Shown: in pieces, positions 1 to 7,939 of the stretch
Layout of the letters: each line of letters opens with the position of its first letter
How positions within the stretch are numbered: the stretch's first letter is position 1
NCBI GenBank assembly: GCA_023396795.1
Contig: JAEWUY010000079.1
Coordinates: forward strand, 1-18,322
Source: Bacillota bacterium
GTDB lineage: Bacteria > Bacillota_I > Bacilli_A > RFN20 > CAG-826
Direction: 5' to 3'
Length of the DNA stretch: 18,322 nt
Translations under genes and position numbers: made by a program
Notes under the pieces: model-generated
What the model was told of the DNA's origin: nothing
The model's database searches: none
What the model saw: only the letters and a program-made list of their open reading frames with translations

Positions 1-141
1 ACCGCTAAGCTTCATCCCCAAACAATGAACACGACTGTTTCCGCGACCGTTTTTGTTAGTGATGCCAAGCGTTTGACTGATATTTTTAACATTATTCTCA
101 ACATAAATGGCGTTTACGAGGTAACTCGCGTCATTCACTAA
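1..141 (+). CDS. relA: C-terminal end of RelA/SpoT-type (p)ppGpp synthetase/hydrolase (ACT domain, 5' partial)
   Basis: Frame 1 is open from the window edge to a TAA at 139-141 and encodes 46 residues. They look like the last two-thirds of an ACT domain: alternating beta strands around NTTVSATVFVSDAKRL, a helix (TDIFNIILNI), then NGVYEVTRVIH. Bifunctional Rel enzymes, which make and degrade the stringent-response alarmone (p)ppGpp in the cytoplasm, end in such a regulatory ACT domain. In Firmicutes rel lies just upstream of hisS, usually with dtd between; here hisS follows directly after 143 bases. The catalytic domains lie outside the window, so the assignment rests on the ACT-like tail and the hisS neighbour. 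Another ACT-domain protein cannot be excluded. Confidence 0.72.
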   Translation, partial: TAKLHPQTMNTTVSATVFVSDAKRLTDIFNIILNINGVYEVTRVIH

Positions 142-166
142 TTTATTTTGTTGTTTTTGTCTATTT

Positions 167-195
167 TTATCAAATTAATTTGATAAGTTGATAAG
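167..195. repeat. Palindrome plus tandem 8-mer upstream of the hisS promoter
   Basis: Positions 167-186 form a perfect 20-bp palindrome, arms TTATCAAATT and AATTTGATAA. The right half runs into a tandem direct repeat of TTGATAAG at 180-187 and 188-195. The block ends 19 bases before the -35 box of the hisS promoter, a place where a dimeric regulator could bind. It could also form an AT-only hairpin after rel, but no T-tract follows, so it is a poor terminator candidate. Any operator role is inference. Confidence 0.5.
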
Positions 196-214
196 ATTAC
201 CTTCCGAGACTTAA

Positions 215-244
215 TTGACACTTATAGTTGTTCTAAACTATAAT
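215..244 (+). promoter_or_regulatory. Sigma-A-type promoter of hisS-aspS
   Basis: TTGACA (215-220, full consensus) and TATAAT (239-244, full consensus) are separated by 18 bases. Transcription should start near 251, giving a leader of about 34 bases that carries the strong ribosome-binding site GAGGAGGG (268-275), 9 bases before the hisS ATG. The leader is too short to hold a T-box riboswitch, the usual control of synthetase genes in Firmicutes, so charging-dependent antitermination is not seen here. Confidence 0.85.
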
Positions 245-284
245 AAACTATTGTGTCAAACATTGTTGAGGAGGGCATTTATTT

Positions 285-1586
285 ATGGAAGTAAAACCCG
301 TCAAGGGCACGCATGACATTATTGGAACAGAAACGCTTCTTTACCAAAGAATCGAAGATGTTCTTGCCAAGATTGCCCATACCTATGGTTATTTAGAATA
401 TCGGACACCGATTATTGAACATACTGAACTTTTTTCGCGATCAGTTGGTGATTCAAGTGACATTGTTCGTAAAGAAATGTATACATTTAACGATAAAGGG
501 AATCGTTCCTTAACTTTAAGGCCCGAAGTAACAGCAAGTATCATTCGAACTATCGTAAATAATAAATTATTTGCCTCACAAGATTTGCCGATTAAAGCTT
601 GCTATTTGGGACCGACCTTTCGCTATGAAAGGCCCCAGGCTGGACGCTATCGGCAGTTTAGTCAATTTGGAGTTGAAGCAGTAGGTCTTGACTCCCACAT
701 CGTTGATGTCGAAGTCATTTCTTTTGGCTATCACGCTTTAAAAAGTTTAAATTTTAAAGATATAACTTTAAAAATCAACACCCTTGGCGATGATCAATCA
801 CGTAATAATTATCGCGAAGCGTTGCGGAATTATTTTCAAGAGCACATTACGCATATGTGTGGTGATTGCCAAGAACGTTTGAAAATTAATCCTTTAAGGA
901 TCCTTGATTGTAAAGTTGAGGAAGACCAAAAAATAATCAAAAATGCTCCACGCATTCAAGATTTCCTTTCTAAGGAATCAAAAGAAAGATTTGATAAAAC
1001 GGTTAATTTGCTCGATACACTCAATATAAAGTTTGATATTGACGAGAATCTCGTTAGAGGTCTTGATTACTACGCTGAAATTGTTTTTGAATACCATTAC
1101 ATCTCCCCAGAGGGCAAAACTCTTGGGGCATTAGGGGCTGGCGGGCACTATTCCCATCTTGTTGAAGAATTAGGCGGACCAGACATGGCTGGTGTTGGCT
1201 TATCGTTTGGTATTGAACGTTTAGCGCAAGTTGTGGCCAGCGAAGGTTTATTTGAAGAAGCTTTCCCGCTTTTAGCTTTTTACGTTATGCCAATCGGTGA
1301 TGTGAAAATCGAAGAAGTTTATCAAATTACTGAAAAAATCCATCATCTTGGCTATCCCGTGGATATGGCTTTTGAAAGTAAATCATTAAAAGCTCTTTTC
1401 AAAAGAGCAGAGCGTCGTGCGGCTTTGTTTGCCATATTAGTTGGAAGCGAAGAACTCGATAAGCGGCTTCTAACGATAAAAAATATGCGCACTAAAGAAC
1501 AATCAAGTGTGGCTGTTGATGATTTTGATCGGGTAGCCGAGCAAATCGTTGAAGAAGAAATCAATAGTCTAGGCGAAGAAAGGTAA
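285..1586 (+). CDS. hisS: Histidine--tRNA ligase (class II)
   Basis: HisRS charges tRNA-His with histidine in the cytoplasm. The 433 residues match the usual bacterial length. Class II signatures appear in order: motif 2 around residues 108-134 (YLGPTFRYERPQAGRYRQF, then the FGVEAVG strand), the HisRS-specific HisA motif LVRGLDYY (256-263), the glycine-rich HisB segment GAGGHYSHLVEELGG (284-298), and motif 3 GVGLSFGIERL (303-313). Residues from about 330 form the anticodon-binding domain. The ATG is fixed by a strong GAGGAGGG site and a consensus promoter. aspS follows three bases after the stop, so the two are co-transcribed, as in Bacillus. No T-box leader is present. Identification is certain. 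Confidence 0.98.
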   Translation: MEVKPVKGTHDIIGTETLLYQRIEDVLAKIAHTYGYLEYRTPIIEHTELFSRSVGDSSDIVRKEMYTFNDKGNRSLTLRPEVTASIIRTIVNNKLFASQDLPIKACYLGPTFRYERPQAGRYRQFSQFGVEAVGLDSHIVDVEVISFGYHALKSLNFKDITLKINTLGDDQSRNNYREALRNYFQEHITHMCGDCQERLKINPLRILDCKVEEDQKIIKNAPRIQDFLSKESKERFDKTVNLLDTLNIKFDIDENLVRGLDYYAEIVFEYHYISPEGKTLGALGAGGHYSHLVEELGGPDMAGVGLSFGIERLAQVVASEGLFEEAFPLLAFYVMPIGDVKIEEVYQITEKIHHLGYPVDMAFESKSLKALFKRAERRAALFAILVGSEELDKRLLTIKNMRTKEQSSVAVDDFDRVAEQIVEEEINSLGEER

Positions 1587-1589
1587 TTT

Positions 1590-3317
1590 ATGGAAAGAAC
1601 TTGTCATAATACTGATTTAGCTATTAAAGATGTCGGACGCTCCGTCACCCTTATAGGGTGGGTAAGCAAAAGACGTAACTTAGGCAGTCTTTTGTTTTTG
1701 GATTTGCGCGATCGTAGCGGCATTATCCAAGTTACAATCAAAGACGATATCAAAGTTCCGGATGTGCGAAACGAATATGTTATTCAAGTTAAAGGCGTAG
1801 TTGCCAAAAAAGAGATCCCTAATCCAAAACTTAAAACTGGCGAAATTGAAATTATCGCCACCGAAGTTTGCGTAATTAATGAAGCAGTTACGACGCCATT
1901 AATTATTGATGATGCGACCGATGCCTTGGAAGACGTTCGTTTAAAATACCGTTATCTCGATTTGCGTCGCCCTATTATGCAAGAGAAGTTAAAAATTAGA
2001 GCCCGCATCGTTAAAGCGACCCATGAATTTTTGGACGCTAATGACTTTTTAGAAGTCGAAACACCGATTTTGACTTTGTCAACGCCTGAAGGCGCTCGTG
2101 ATTATGTCGTGCCTTCGCGCATTCATCACGGGAGTTTTTACGCCTTACCACAGTCGCCACAACTATTTAAACAAATGCTAATGATTGCCGGTTTAGAACG
2201 TTATTATCAAATCGCCCGTTGTTTTCGCGATGAGGACTTACGGGCTGATCGTCAACCTGATTTCACACAAATTGACATTGAAACTAGTTTCTTAGATGAA
2301 GAACAAATTTTGACTCTTATGGAAGGACTTCTAAAGAAGATTTTTAAAGATGTCATTAATTATGAACTCTCGCTGCCTCTTCGTCGTCTTAGCTATGAAG
2401 AAGCCCTAAACAAGTACGGAAGCGATAAGCCTGATACGAGATTTGGCTTAGAATTGCATGATGTTTCAGAAGTAGTCAAATCAACTTCTTTCCCACTATT
2501 TCAGCAAAGCAGTTATACCAAAGCTATAGTTGTGCCAGGTTTAGCTGATAAAACATCACGCAAAACCATTGATGAGTTACAACTAGAAGCCAAGAAATTC
2601 CGGCTGACAGGTTTTATTGTTTTGAAAGTTAAAAATGGAAGTCTTGAAGGTAGTGCAGCGAAGTTTTTTGAAGCTTCTCAAACCACTAACTTATTAAAAG
2701 CAGTAAACGCTAAAGAAAACGATTTAATTATTATTGCTTCCTCTAGCATTTTATCTAATGTTTGTTTTGGACTTGGGGCGTTGCGTAGCAAATACGCTAA
2801 GGAACTAAACTTAATCAAGCCGAATACCTACGATTTATTATGGGTCGTGGACTTCCCGCTTTTTGAAAAAGATCAAGATAGCGGCCACTTTAGCCCTTTG
2901 CACCATCCCTTCACGCGTCCGACACCGCAAACCGCTCAATATTTAAACGATGATCCCGGTCGCGTTCACGCTTCGGCTTATGACATCGTCATAAATGGCT
3001 ATGAAGCCGGTGGTGGTTCCCTTCGTATTTACGAGCAAAACATGCAAAAACGGATTTTTGAAGTACTGGGCTTCAGCCAAGAAGATGTCAAAAATAAATT
3101 TGGCTTCTTTATCGAAGCCTTTAAATATGGGACCCCTCCACATGGAGGAATTGCCTTTGGACTCGATCGTTTGACGATGATTTTAAGTGGAACCGATAAC
3201 ATTCGCGATGTCATTGCCTTTCCAAAAAATTTGCGAGCTAGTTGCCCATTAACTGATGCTCCATCTAAGATCGATCAAGTTCAATTAGATGAGCTGGGAA
3301 TTAAAATTATTGAATAA
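1590..3317 (+). CDS. aspS: Aspartate--tRNA ligase (class IIb, bacterial type)
   Basis: AspRS loads aspartate onto tRNA-Asp. At 575 residues it has bacterial architecture: an N-terminal OB-fold anticodon-binding domain (about 1-105, with LIGWVSKRRNLGSLLFLDLRD), the class II catalytic core, and the bacteria-specific GAD insertion (about 290-410). Motif 2 is seen as RCFRDEDLRADRQPDFTQ (210-227), the HHPFT loop at 438-442, and motif 3 as GGIAFGLDRL (519-528). The start is the ATG three bases after hisS, with AGAAAGG at the hisS 3' end as ribosome-binding site. Whether it discriminates Asp from Asn tRNA cannot be told here; no gat genes lie in the window. Confidence 0.98.
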   Translation: MERTCHNTDLAIKDVGRSVTLIGWVSKRRNLGSLLFLDLRDRSGIIQVTIKDDIKVPDVRNEYVIQVKGVVAKKEIPNPKLKTGEIEIIATEVCVINEAVTTPLIIDDATDALEDVRLKYRYLDLRRPIMQEKLKIRARIVKATHEFLDANDFLEVETPILTLSTPEGARDYVVPSRIHHGSFYALPQSPQLFKQMLMIAGLERYYQIARCFRDEDLRADRQPDFTQIDIETSFLDEEQILTLMEGLLKKIFKDVINYELSLPLRRLSYEEALNKYGSDKPDTRFGLELHDVSEVVKSTSFPLFQQSSYTKAIVVPGLADKTSRKTIDELQLEAKKFRLTGFIVLKVKNGSLEGSAAKFFEASQTTNLLKAVNAKENDLIIIASSSILSNVCFGLGALRSKYAKELNLIKPNTYDLLWVVDFPLFEKDQDSGHFSPLHHPFTRPTPQTAQYLNDDPGRVHASAYDIVINGYEAGGGSLRIYEQNMQKRIFEVLGFSQEDVKNKFGFFIEAFKYGTPPHGGIAFGLDRLTMILSGTDNIRDVIAFPKNLRASCPLTDAPSKIDQVQLDELGIKIIE

Positions 3318-3318
3318 T

Positions 3319-3335
3319 TTATTACTATGTAATAA
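3319..3335. repeat. AT-rich inverted repeat between aspS and tkt
   Basis: TTATTAC and GTAATAA form perfect 7-base arms around a three-base TAT spacer, starting just after the aspS stop. There is no GC-rich stem or T-tract, so it is a poor terminator. It could be a weak hairpin or a binding site upstream of tkt. Confidence 0.35.
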
Positions 3336-3376
3336 CAATACTAAATATTTACTAAATAAATACCAAGGAGAAATTT

Positions 3377-5362
3377 ATGAAGACCATTGAGAAGAACAAC
3401 GTTGATCAATTATCAGTAAGCGCCATTCGCGCTATGTGTATTGACATTACGAATAAGTCAAAAAGCGGACACCCCGGTATGCCTTTAGGCAGTGCTCCAA
3501 TTCTTTATACATTGTATAAGAACCATTTGGTTGCTAACCCCCATGATGTAAACTGGATTAACCGTGATCGTTTTGTATTAAGCGCCGGGCACGCTAGTGC
3601 CCTTCTTTATACTATGCTTCATGTTGCAGGTTACGATATGAGCATTGAGGATCTTAAGGCTTTTCGGCAGTTGAACTCCATTACTCCTGGCCATCCAGAG
3701 TATCGCCACACCAAAGGTGTTGAAGCAACGACGGGTCCTTTAGGACAAGGCATCGCTCAGGCTGTTGGAATGGCTTTAGCCGAACAGGCCGTGCAAGCTC
3801 AACATGTTGATGGTAAAAAACTTGTTAATCATTATACATATTGTTTAAGTGGGGACGGCTGTCTTAACGAAGGCATCAGCCAAGAAGCTATTTCTTTTGC
3901 CGGTCATCAACGTCTTAATAAATTAATTCTTCTTTACGATGCTAATCAAGTTATGCTCGATGGCGATTTGAGTACGGCCTTTTCTGAAAATGTCGAACTC
4001 CGCTTTTTAGCTTCGAATTGGAATGTAATAAAAGTTAAAGATGGCAATGACATCGATGCGATTGACAAAGCGATTCGCAAAGCGAAGAAGTCAACTGATT
4101 ATCCGACTTTGATAATTATCAACACCATCATCGGTTATGGATCCGCCAAACAAGGCACTTCAAAAGTCCATGGCAATCCACTCGGAGTTGAGGACGGACA
4201 AAAAGCCAAAGATTTTTACGGATATGCCTATCCCGAATTTACTATTCCTCAGGAAGTATACGATATTTTCAAAAACACCTTTGAAAAGCGCGGAGTTGAA
4301 GAATATCAAAAGTGGAAAAACGCCCGTGATGAATACAAAGATAAATATCCTAATGAATATCGTGTTTTTGAACACGCCTTTAAAGGCGATGTCACTAATT
4401 ATATTTATAACAACATTTCTAAAGTTGATGTTGGCAGTTCTGATTCAACCCGCAGCATAAGCGGCCATATTTTAAACGAATTACATAATACAATTCCATT
4501 TATTATGGGTGGTTCGGCCGACGTCGCTAGCAGTGTTATGACTAAAATCAATAAGGGTAGCGATTTTACACCCGCTTGTCGTGAGGGGCGTAATATCCAT
4601 TTTGGCATTCGTGAATTCGCAATGGCTGCCATTCAAAACGGTATGCTTCTTCATGGTGGATTAAAAACATACGCTGGTTCTTTCTTAGTTTTTAGCGACT
4701 ATATGAAGTCAGCAATTCGGACAGCTGCTATTTCGCGTTTACCAGCTATTTATTTATTCTCACACGACTCAATCGCCTTAGGCGAAGATGGACCAACACA
4801 TCAGCCGATCGAACATTTAGCGATGCTTAGAAGTATTCCTAACGTTCGCGTTATTCGTCCTTGCGATAATGCTGAAACTTATGGAGCGTGGCGCATCGCC
4901 TTAAAATCAAAAGAAACACCGACAGCGATTATTTTATCTCGGCAAGGACTTCCCGAAATGGAAGGCTCAACACTTGAAGGCGTTGCCAAAGGTGGCTATA
5001 TTGTTTCAAAAGAAAAAGAAAAGCTTATGGCCACAATTATTGCCACCGGTAGTGAAGTGTCTTTAGCCGTTAAAGCTCAAAAACAATTGCTTGATAAAAA
5101 AATTGATGTTCGTGTCGTCTCGATGCCCTCAATTGGTTTGTTTGAGGCCCAAGAAGCTGATTACAAGAAAAACACGATTGGAGTTAGCAAAGACAAAGTC
5201 GTTGTAGTAGAAATGCTTTCAACCTTTGGTTGGTATCGCTACGCCGATACTGTTATGGGCGTTGATGAGTTCGGGGCGAGTGCTCCGATGGCAGACATTA
5301 TCAAAAAATTTAACTTTACGAGCGAGCGTTTAGTAAGCTTGGTCGAAAAAATTGTTAAATAG
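3377..5362 (+). CDS. tkt: Transketolase
   Basis: Transketolase moves two-carbon units between sugar phosphates in the non-oxidative pentose phosphate pathway, using thiamine diphosphate (TPP). The 661 residues match the family. Visible are SGHPGMPLGSAP (30-41), VLSAGHASALLY (67-78), GPLGQG (120-125), the TPP/metal signature GDGCLNEG (159-166) with the Asn about 30 residues on, catalytic Glu413 in FGIRE, and GEDGPTHQP (469-477). The C-terminal transketolase domain starts near residue 530. The start is set by AAGGAG, 7 bases before the ATG. A 59-base AT-rich gap separates it from aspS. Its own promoter is not obvious, and there is no TPP riboswitch upstream. The product feeds ribose-5-phosphate, also reached through DeoB here. 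Confidence 0.97.
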   Translation: MKTIEKNNVDQLSVSAIRAMCIDITNKSKSGHPGMPLGSAPILYTLYKNHLVANPHDVNWINRDRFVLSAGHASALLYTMLHVAGYDMSIEDLKAFRQLNSITPGHPEYRHTKGVEATTGPLGQGIAQAVGMALAEQAVQAQHVDGKKLVNHYTYCLSGDGCLNEGISQEAISFAGHQRLNKLILLYDANQVMLDGDLSTAFSENVELRFLASNWNVIKVKDGNDIDAIDKAIRKAKKSTDYPTLIIINTIIGYGSAKQGTSKVHGNPLGVEDGQKAKDFYGYAYPEFTIPQEVYDIFKNTFEKRGVEEYQKWKNARDEYKDKYPNEYRVFEHAFKGDVTNYIYNNISKVDVGSSDSTRSISGHILNELHNTIPFIMGGSADVASSVMTKINKGSDFTPACREGRNIHFGIREFAMAAIQNGMLLHGGLKTYAGSFLVFSDYMKSAIRTAAISRLPAIYLFSHDSIALGEDGPTHQPIEHLAMLRSIPNVRVIRPCDNAETYGAWRIALKSKETPTAIILSRQGLPEMEGSTLEGVAKGGYIVSKEKEKLMATIIATGSEVSLAVKAQKQLLDKKIDVRVVSMPSIGLFEAQEADYKKNTIGVSKDKVVVVEMLSTFGWYRYADTVMGVDEFGASAPMADIIKKFNFTSERLVSLVEKIVK

Positions 5363-5386
5363 TGATAAACTTGCCAAAAAGGTGGC

Positions 5387-5403
5387 GATTATTTAATATA
5401 ATC
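5387..5403. repeat. Inverted repeat in the tkt-asp23 gap, overlapping a TATAAT hexamer
   Basis: GATTAT (5387-5392) and ATAATC (5398-5403) are perfect arms around TTAAT. The right arm contains TATAAT (5397-5402), which could be a -10 box. The only -35-like hexamer, TTGCCA (5371-5376), is 20 bases away, longer than normal spacing. A start from this -10 would also land on the ribosome-binding site, so the promoter reading is weak. Confidence 0.3.
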
Positions 5404-5419
5404 ACGACGGAGGGAACAT

Positions 5420-5755
5420 ATGGCTGATTACGTATATATTGAAAACTATTCTAAATACGGAGTGATGGGTATTTCTCGTCGCGTTTTTGAGACAATCGCC
5501 CAAACAGCGACTAATCGCGTTAAGGGCGCAACTGTATCCGCCAATAAATCCCGTTTGTTCACTTTGCATCGCCCGATACAAGCTATTTTAAGAAGTAACG
5601 GACTTGTTGATATACGTATCGATGTCGCCATAAAAAGTGGCGTTAATGTCAGCGAAGTGTGTCTTAAAATTCAAGAAGAAGTCGCCAATTCGCTTATGGC
5701 GATGACGGAAATGATACCATTTAATATTAATATCAAAGTCGCTTCCATCCAATAG
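5420..5755 (+). CDS. Asp23/Gls24 family envelope-stress protein (YqhY-like)
   Basis: The 111 residues fit the small Asp23/Gls24 family: an N-terminal region with GVMGISRRVFETIAQTAT, and a C-terminal IDVAIKSGVNVSEVCLKIQEEV segment ending in a strand (FNINIKVASIQ). Family members in Gram-positives are linked to cell-envelope or alkaline stress. YqhY of Bacillus, encoded just before nusB, is tied to control of acetyl-CoA carboxylase. The same position near nusB supports the YqhY subgroup, but accB and accC are absent here. The ATG at 5420 has a GGAGGG site five bases upstream. A hairpin with a T-run overlaps the stop codon and may lower transcription of the genes after it. Exact molecular role unknown. 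Confidence 0.85.
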   Translation: MADYVYIENYSKYGVMGISRRVFETIAQTATNRVKGATVSANKSRLFTLHRPIQAILRSNGLVDIRIDVAIKSGVNVSEVCLKIQEEVANSLMAMTEMIPFNINIKVASIQ

Positions 5756-5776
5756 GCTCAATCGAGTCTATTTTTA
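5751..5776 (+). terminator. Intrinsic terminator or attenuator at the asp23 stop codon
   Basis: AATAGGCTC (5751-5759), loop AATC, GAGTCTATT (5764-5772) give a 9-bp stem with one G-U pair, running into TTTTT (5771-5775) and then AAATTT. The 5' arm contains the TAG stop of the Asp23 gene. The next gene begins six bases after the T-run and has no ribosome-binding site, so partial read-through is expected. Stability is moderate. Confidence 0.55.
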
Positions 5777-5781
5777 AATTT

Positions 5782-6321
5782 ATGAAAAAAAGCAAACCCC
5801 AACCGACATATGCCGAAGCGCACAATAAGGCCGTCCGCCTTTATCGTAAGACTGTTATTTTTCTTATGTGGGCGGGCATTATCTCGATTTTGGCGACGGT
5901 CATTGGTGTATTTCGTAGCGAGTCAGGCTATGGTATGTCTCTAGCTTTTAATGTTTTTATTAATGGTCTTCTTGTTAATCTCAATATGCCAGATTATGCA
6001 ACTTACTTATCGATCTTTGCTGTCTCGATTGCCACCGGTTCTTTATTTGCCGCCCTTGGTTTTTTCGCCCAGCAAGGCAAAAAAGTCTTTCTTTTCATTG
6101 GCCTGGGCCTTTATCTTGCTGATTTTGGGGCCGTATTCTTCGTCTACGGCGCGAATTGGTCGACAACCTATGCATTTACCATCGCCACCCATTTGGTCAT
6201 TGTAGCAGCCTTAATTATCGCTGTATTCGAATATTATCAAGTTTTAACCATTGAACGAGTTTATCGTGGCAGTGATCAAATTAAAATTGAAGAAGCTTAT
6301 GGCGAGGAGAAACCATTATGA
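5782..6321 (+). CDS. Unrecognised membrane protein with four predicted TM helices
   Basis: I do not recognise this 179-residue protein. A basic, Pro-containing N-terminus (MKKSKPQPTYAEAHNKAVRLYRK) precedes a hydrophobic helix at about 24-44. Further helices lie at about 75-97, 101-123 and 129-153, with a less hydrophobic stretch at 52-68. The tail is charged (ERVYRGSDQIKIEEAYGEEKPL) and probably cytoplasmic, as is the N-terminus. No catalytic motif is visible. It sits between the Asp23-family gene and nusB, where Bacillus has no gene. Its TGA stop shares ATGA with the nusB start, so it is translationally coupled to nusB. No Shine-Dalgarno sequence precedes its ATG, and a hairpin ends just upstream. 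Possible roles: partner of the Asp23 protein at the membrane, or unrelated. Confidence 0.8.
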   Translation: MKKSKPQPTYAEAHNKAVRLYRKTVIFLMWAGIISILATVIGVFRSESGYGMSLAFNVFINGLLVNLNMPDYATYLSIFAVSIATGSLFAALGFFAQQGKKVFLFIGLGLYLADFGAVFFVYGANWSTTYAFTIATHLVIVAALIIAVFEYYQVLTIERVYRGSDQIKIEEAYGEEKPL

Positions 6322-6728
6322 GTGATATTAATTCCCGTAACCAGAATCAAATTATTGCTATGTCGTGCTTATATGACTATTTAACGAGAATTGAAATGGC
6401 TCAAGACATCGACGTCAAAGAATTGCTTGAACGAGTAAGCGATGAACCTTTTGAAGACATTGATACTTTTGTTTCAGAAGTAGTGATTAAGGCTATCAAG
6501 AACCACGAAGTGATTGTCGCCTCCTTACAAGAAAACATGAAGAAGTGGAAGTTTTCACGTCTTAATCGGATTGCCCAAGCTATTTTGCTTTTGTCAGTGT
6601 CTCATTATCGTTACGTTAAAGACGTAGATCGCAGCGTTGTCATTGATATTGCTGTGCGCTTGGCTAAACGTTTCCTTGATAAAGAGGATTATAAATTCAT
6701 TAATGGTGTTCTTGATCATACTTTATGA
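6318..6728 (+). CDS. nusB: Transcription antitermination factor NusB
   Basis: NusB pairs with NusE (S10) on boxA RNA to support rRNA transcription. The 136 residues are all-helical in pattern and normal in length. Family signatures are the C-terminal KFSRLNRIAQAILLLSVSHY core, VVIDIAVRLAKRF and the terminal FINGVLD. The start ATG overlaps the stop of the upstream membrane-protein gene (ATGA at 6318-6321) and has GGCGAGGAG about seven bases before it, a strong site. The stop likewise overlaps the xseA start (ATGA at 6725-6728). folD, which often separates nusB from xseA in Bacillus, is missing. Confidence 0.94.
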   Translation: MSDINSRNQNQIIAMSCLYDYLTRIEMAQDIDVKELLERVSDEPFEDIDTFVSEVVIKAIKNHEVIVASLQENMKKWKFSRLNRIAQAILLLSVSHYRYVKDVDRSVVIDIAVRLAKRFLDKEDYKFINGVLDHTL

Positions 6729-7939
6729 AAGCTGGAGAGTTTTATACAGTTACCAGTTTAAATCGCCGCATCAAAGAATTGTTTGATAGCGAAATTTCTT
6801 TACGCTTTATTCGTCTAAAAGGCGAAATTTCGAATTTAAAAAAATATCCTAATGGTCATCATTATTTTACCCTGAAGGATGATAGCAGCGTTATTTCGGC
6901 CGTAATGTTTGCTAATGACGCTAGTCATGTTAATTTTAACATGAAGGACGGTGATGAAGTATTAGCTTATGGCTCAGTCAGCGTTTATCCGCAGCGTGGC
7001 AGTTACCAAATATATGTCAATGGAATCGAATTATATGGTCAAGGAGCCTTACTAGTTGAACTTGAAAAACTCAAACAGAAGTTAAAAGCCGAAGGATTGT
7101 TTGAGGAATCACGCAAAAGACCAATAGTCTCTTATCCTCAATCCATTGGTATTATTTCGGCATCCGGTAGCGCGGCGAGCGAAGATATGATCAAAAATAT
7201 TCAACGTCGTTACCCAGTAGTCAAAATATATTTTTTTCCGAGTCTAGTTCAGGGTAGTGGAGCACCTAAAGATTTACTAAGAGCCTTTCTTTTGTCGCAA
7301 ACTTATGATTTATCAACATTAATCATTGGTCGAGGCGGTGGGGCTAGTGAAGACCTAAATGCTTTTAACGATGAAACTTTAGTGCGAGCTTTAGCCAATA
7401 GTAAAATGCCGATTATATCGGCGATTGGCCATGAGATTGATTTTACTTTAGTAGACTATGTCGCCGACAAACGCGTTTCAACACCGACCGGAGCTGCCGA
7501 ACTGGCAACTCCTGATAAGCGCGAAATATACGAAAGTCTAAACGAAAGCGCTCAGAGAATGAGCCAAGCTCTTATTAACCGTTTGAATAATCTAAAAGAT
7601 CGTCTCGAATTATTAGGTAAAAGACCTTTCTTCTTGGATCCTAAATCTATTTACGCAAGTAAAGGACGTGACCTTAAAGAAATGCGGATTCGCCTCGCTA
7701 ATGGAATGCACAATCGTTATCATAACGCCCTTAGTGTTGTAAAATCATATCAACAAAGACTTGAAGCCTTATCACCTTTTGGCGTATTGAAGCGCGGATA
7801 TTCGATTCTTACTGATGAAGCAGGGAATGTCATAAGTTCTATCAACGAAGTTGAAAAAGAAGAAACCATGATTGCACGAGTGAATGATGGTATAATCAAA
7901 TCCAAGATTATTGCAAAGGAGACTAAAGGTAATGGCTAA
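6725..7939 (+). CDS. xseA: Exodeoxyribonuclease VII large subunit
   Basis: XseA is the catalytic subunit of exonuclease VII, which degrades single-stranded DNA from both ends with XseB and acts in repair and clearance of DNA. The N-terminal OB fold (about 1-105) includes FIRLKGEISNLKKYPNGHHY and FTLKDDSSVISAVMF. The nuclease domain carries IGIISASGSAASEDM (141-155), GRGGGASEDLNAFNDE (202-217) and GHEIDFTLVDYVADKR (235-250), then STPTGAAEL. The C-terminal part has LSPFGVLKRGYSIL. At 404 residues it is shorter than the 440-460 typical of Bacillus and E. coli; the coiled-coil region (about 270-350) seems to be the compact part. Its end overlaps xseB by 8 bases. Confidence 0.96.
   Translation: MKAGEFYTVTSLNRRIKELFDSEISLRFIRLKGEISNLKKYPNGHHYFTLKDDSSVISAVMFANDASHVNFNMKDGDEVLAYGSVSVYPQRGSYQIYVNGIELYGQGALLVELEKLKQKLKAEGLFEESRKRPIVSYPQSIGIISASGSAASEDMIKNIQRRYPVVKIYFFPSLVQGSGAPKDLLRAFLLSQTYDLSTLIIGRGGGASEDLNAFNDETLVRALANSKMPIISAIGHEIDFTLVDYVADKRVSTPTGAAELATPDKREIYESLNESAQRMSQALINRLNNLKDRLELLGKRPFFLDPKSIYASKGRDLKEMRIRLANGMHNRYHNALSVVKSYQQRLEALSPFGVLKRGYSILTDEAGNVISSINEVEKEETMIARVNDGIIKSKIIAKETKGNG

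Noticed and set aside
142..284. T-box riboswitch in front of hisS
   Set aside because: The promoter leaves only about 34 bases of leader, and no T-box sequence or antiterminator is seen.
3318..3376. Thiamine-pyrophosphate riboswitch before tkt (or dxs)
   Set aside because: Both gaps are under 60 bases and lack the conserved TPP-aptamer core.
4137..4460. A 107-codon frame inside tkt and similar overlapping frames elsewhere
   Set aside because: These lie in alternative frames of well-identified genes, lack ribosome-binding sites and encode low-complexity, non-family sequences.
6318..6728. Mycoplasma genetic code (TGA as tryptophan)
   Set aside because: TGA ends nusB, the 4-TM gene and dinB at the expected family lengths, with ATGA overlaps, and tryptophans are encoded by TGG.
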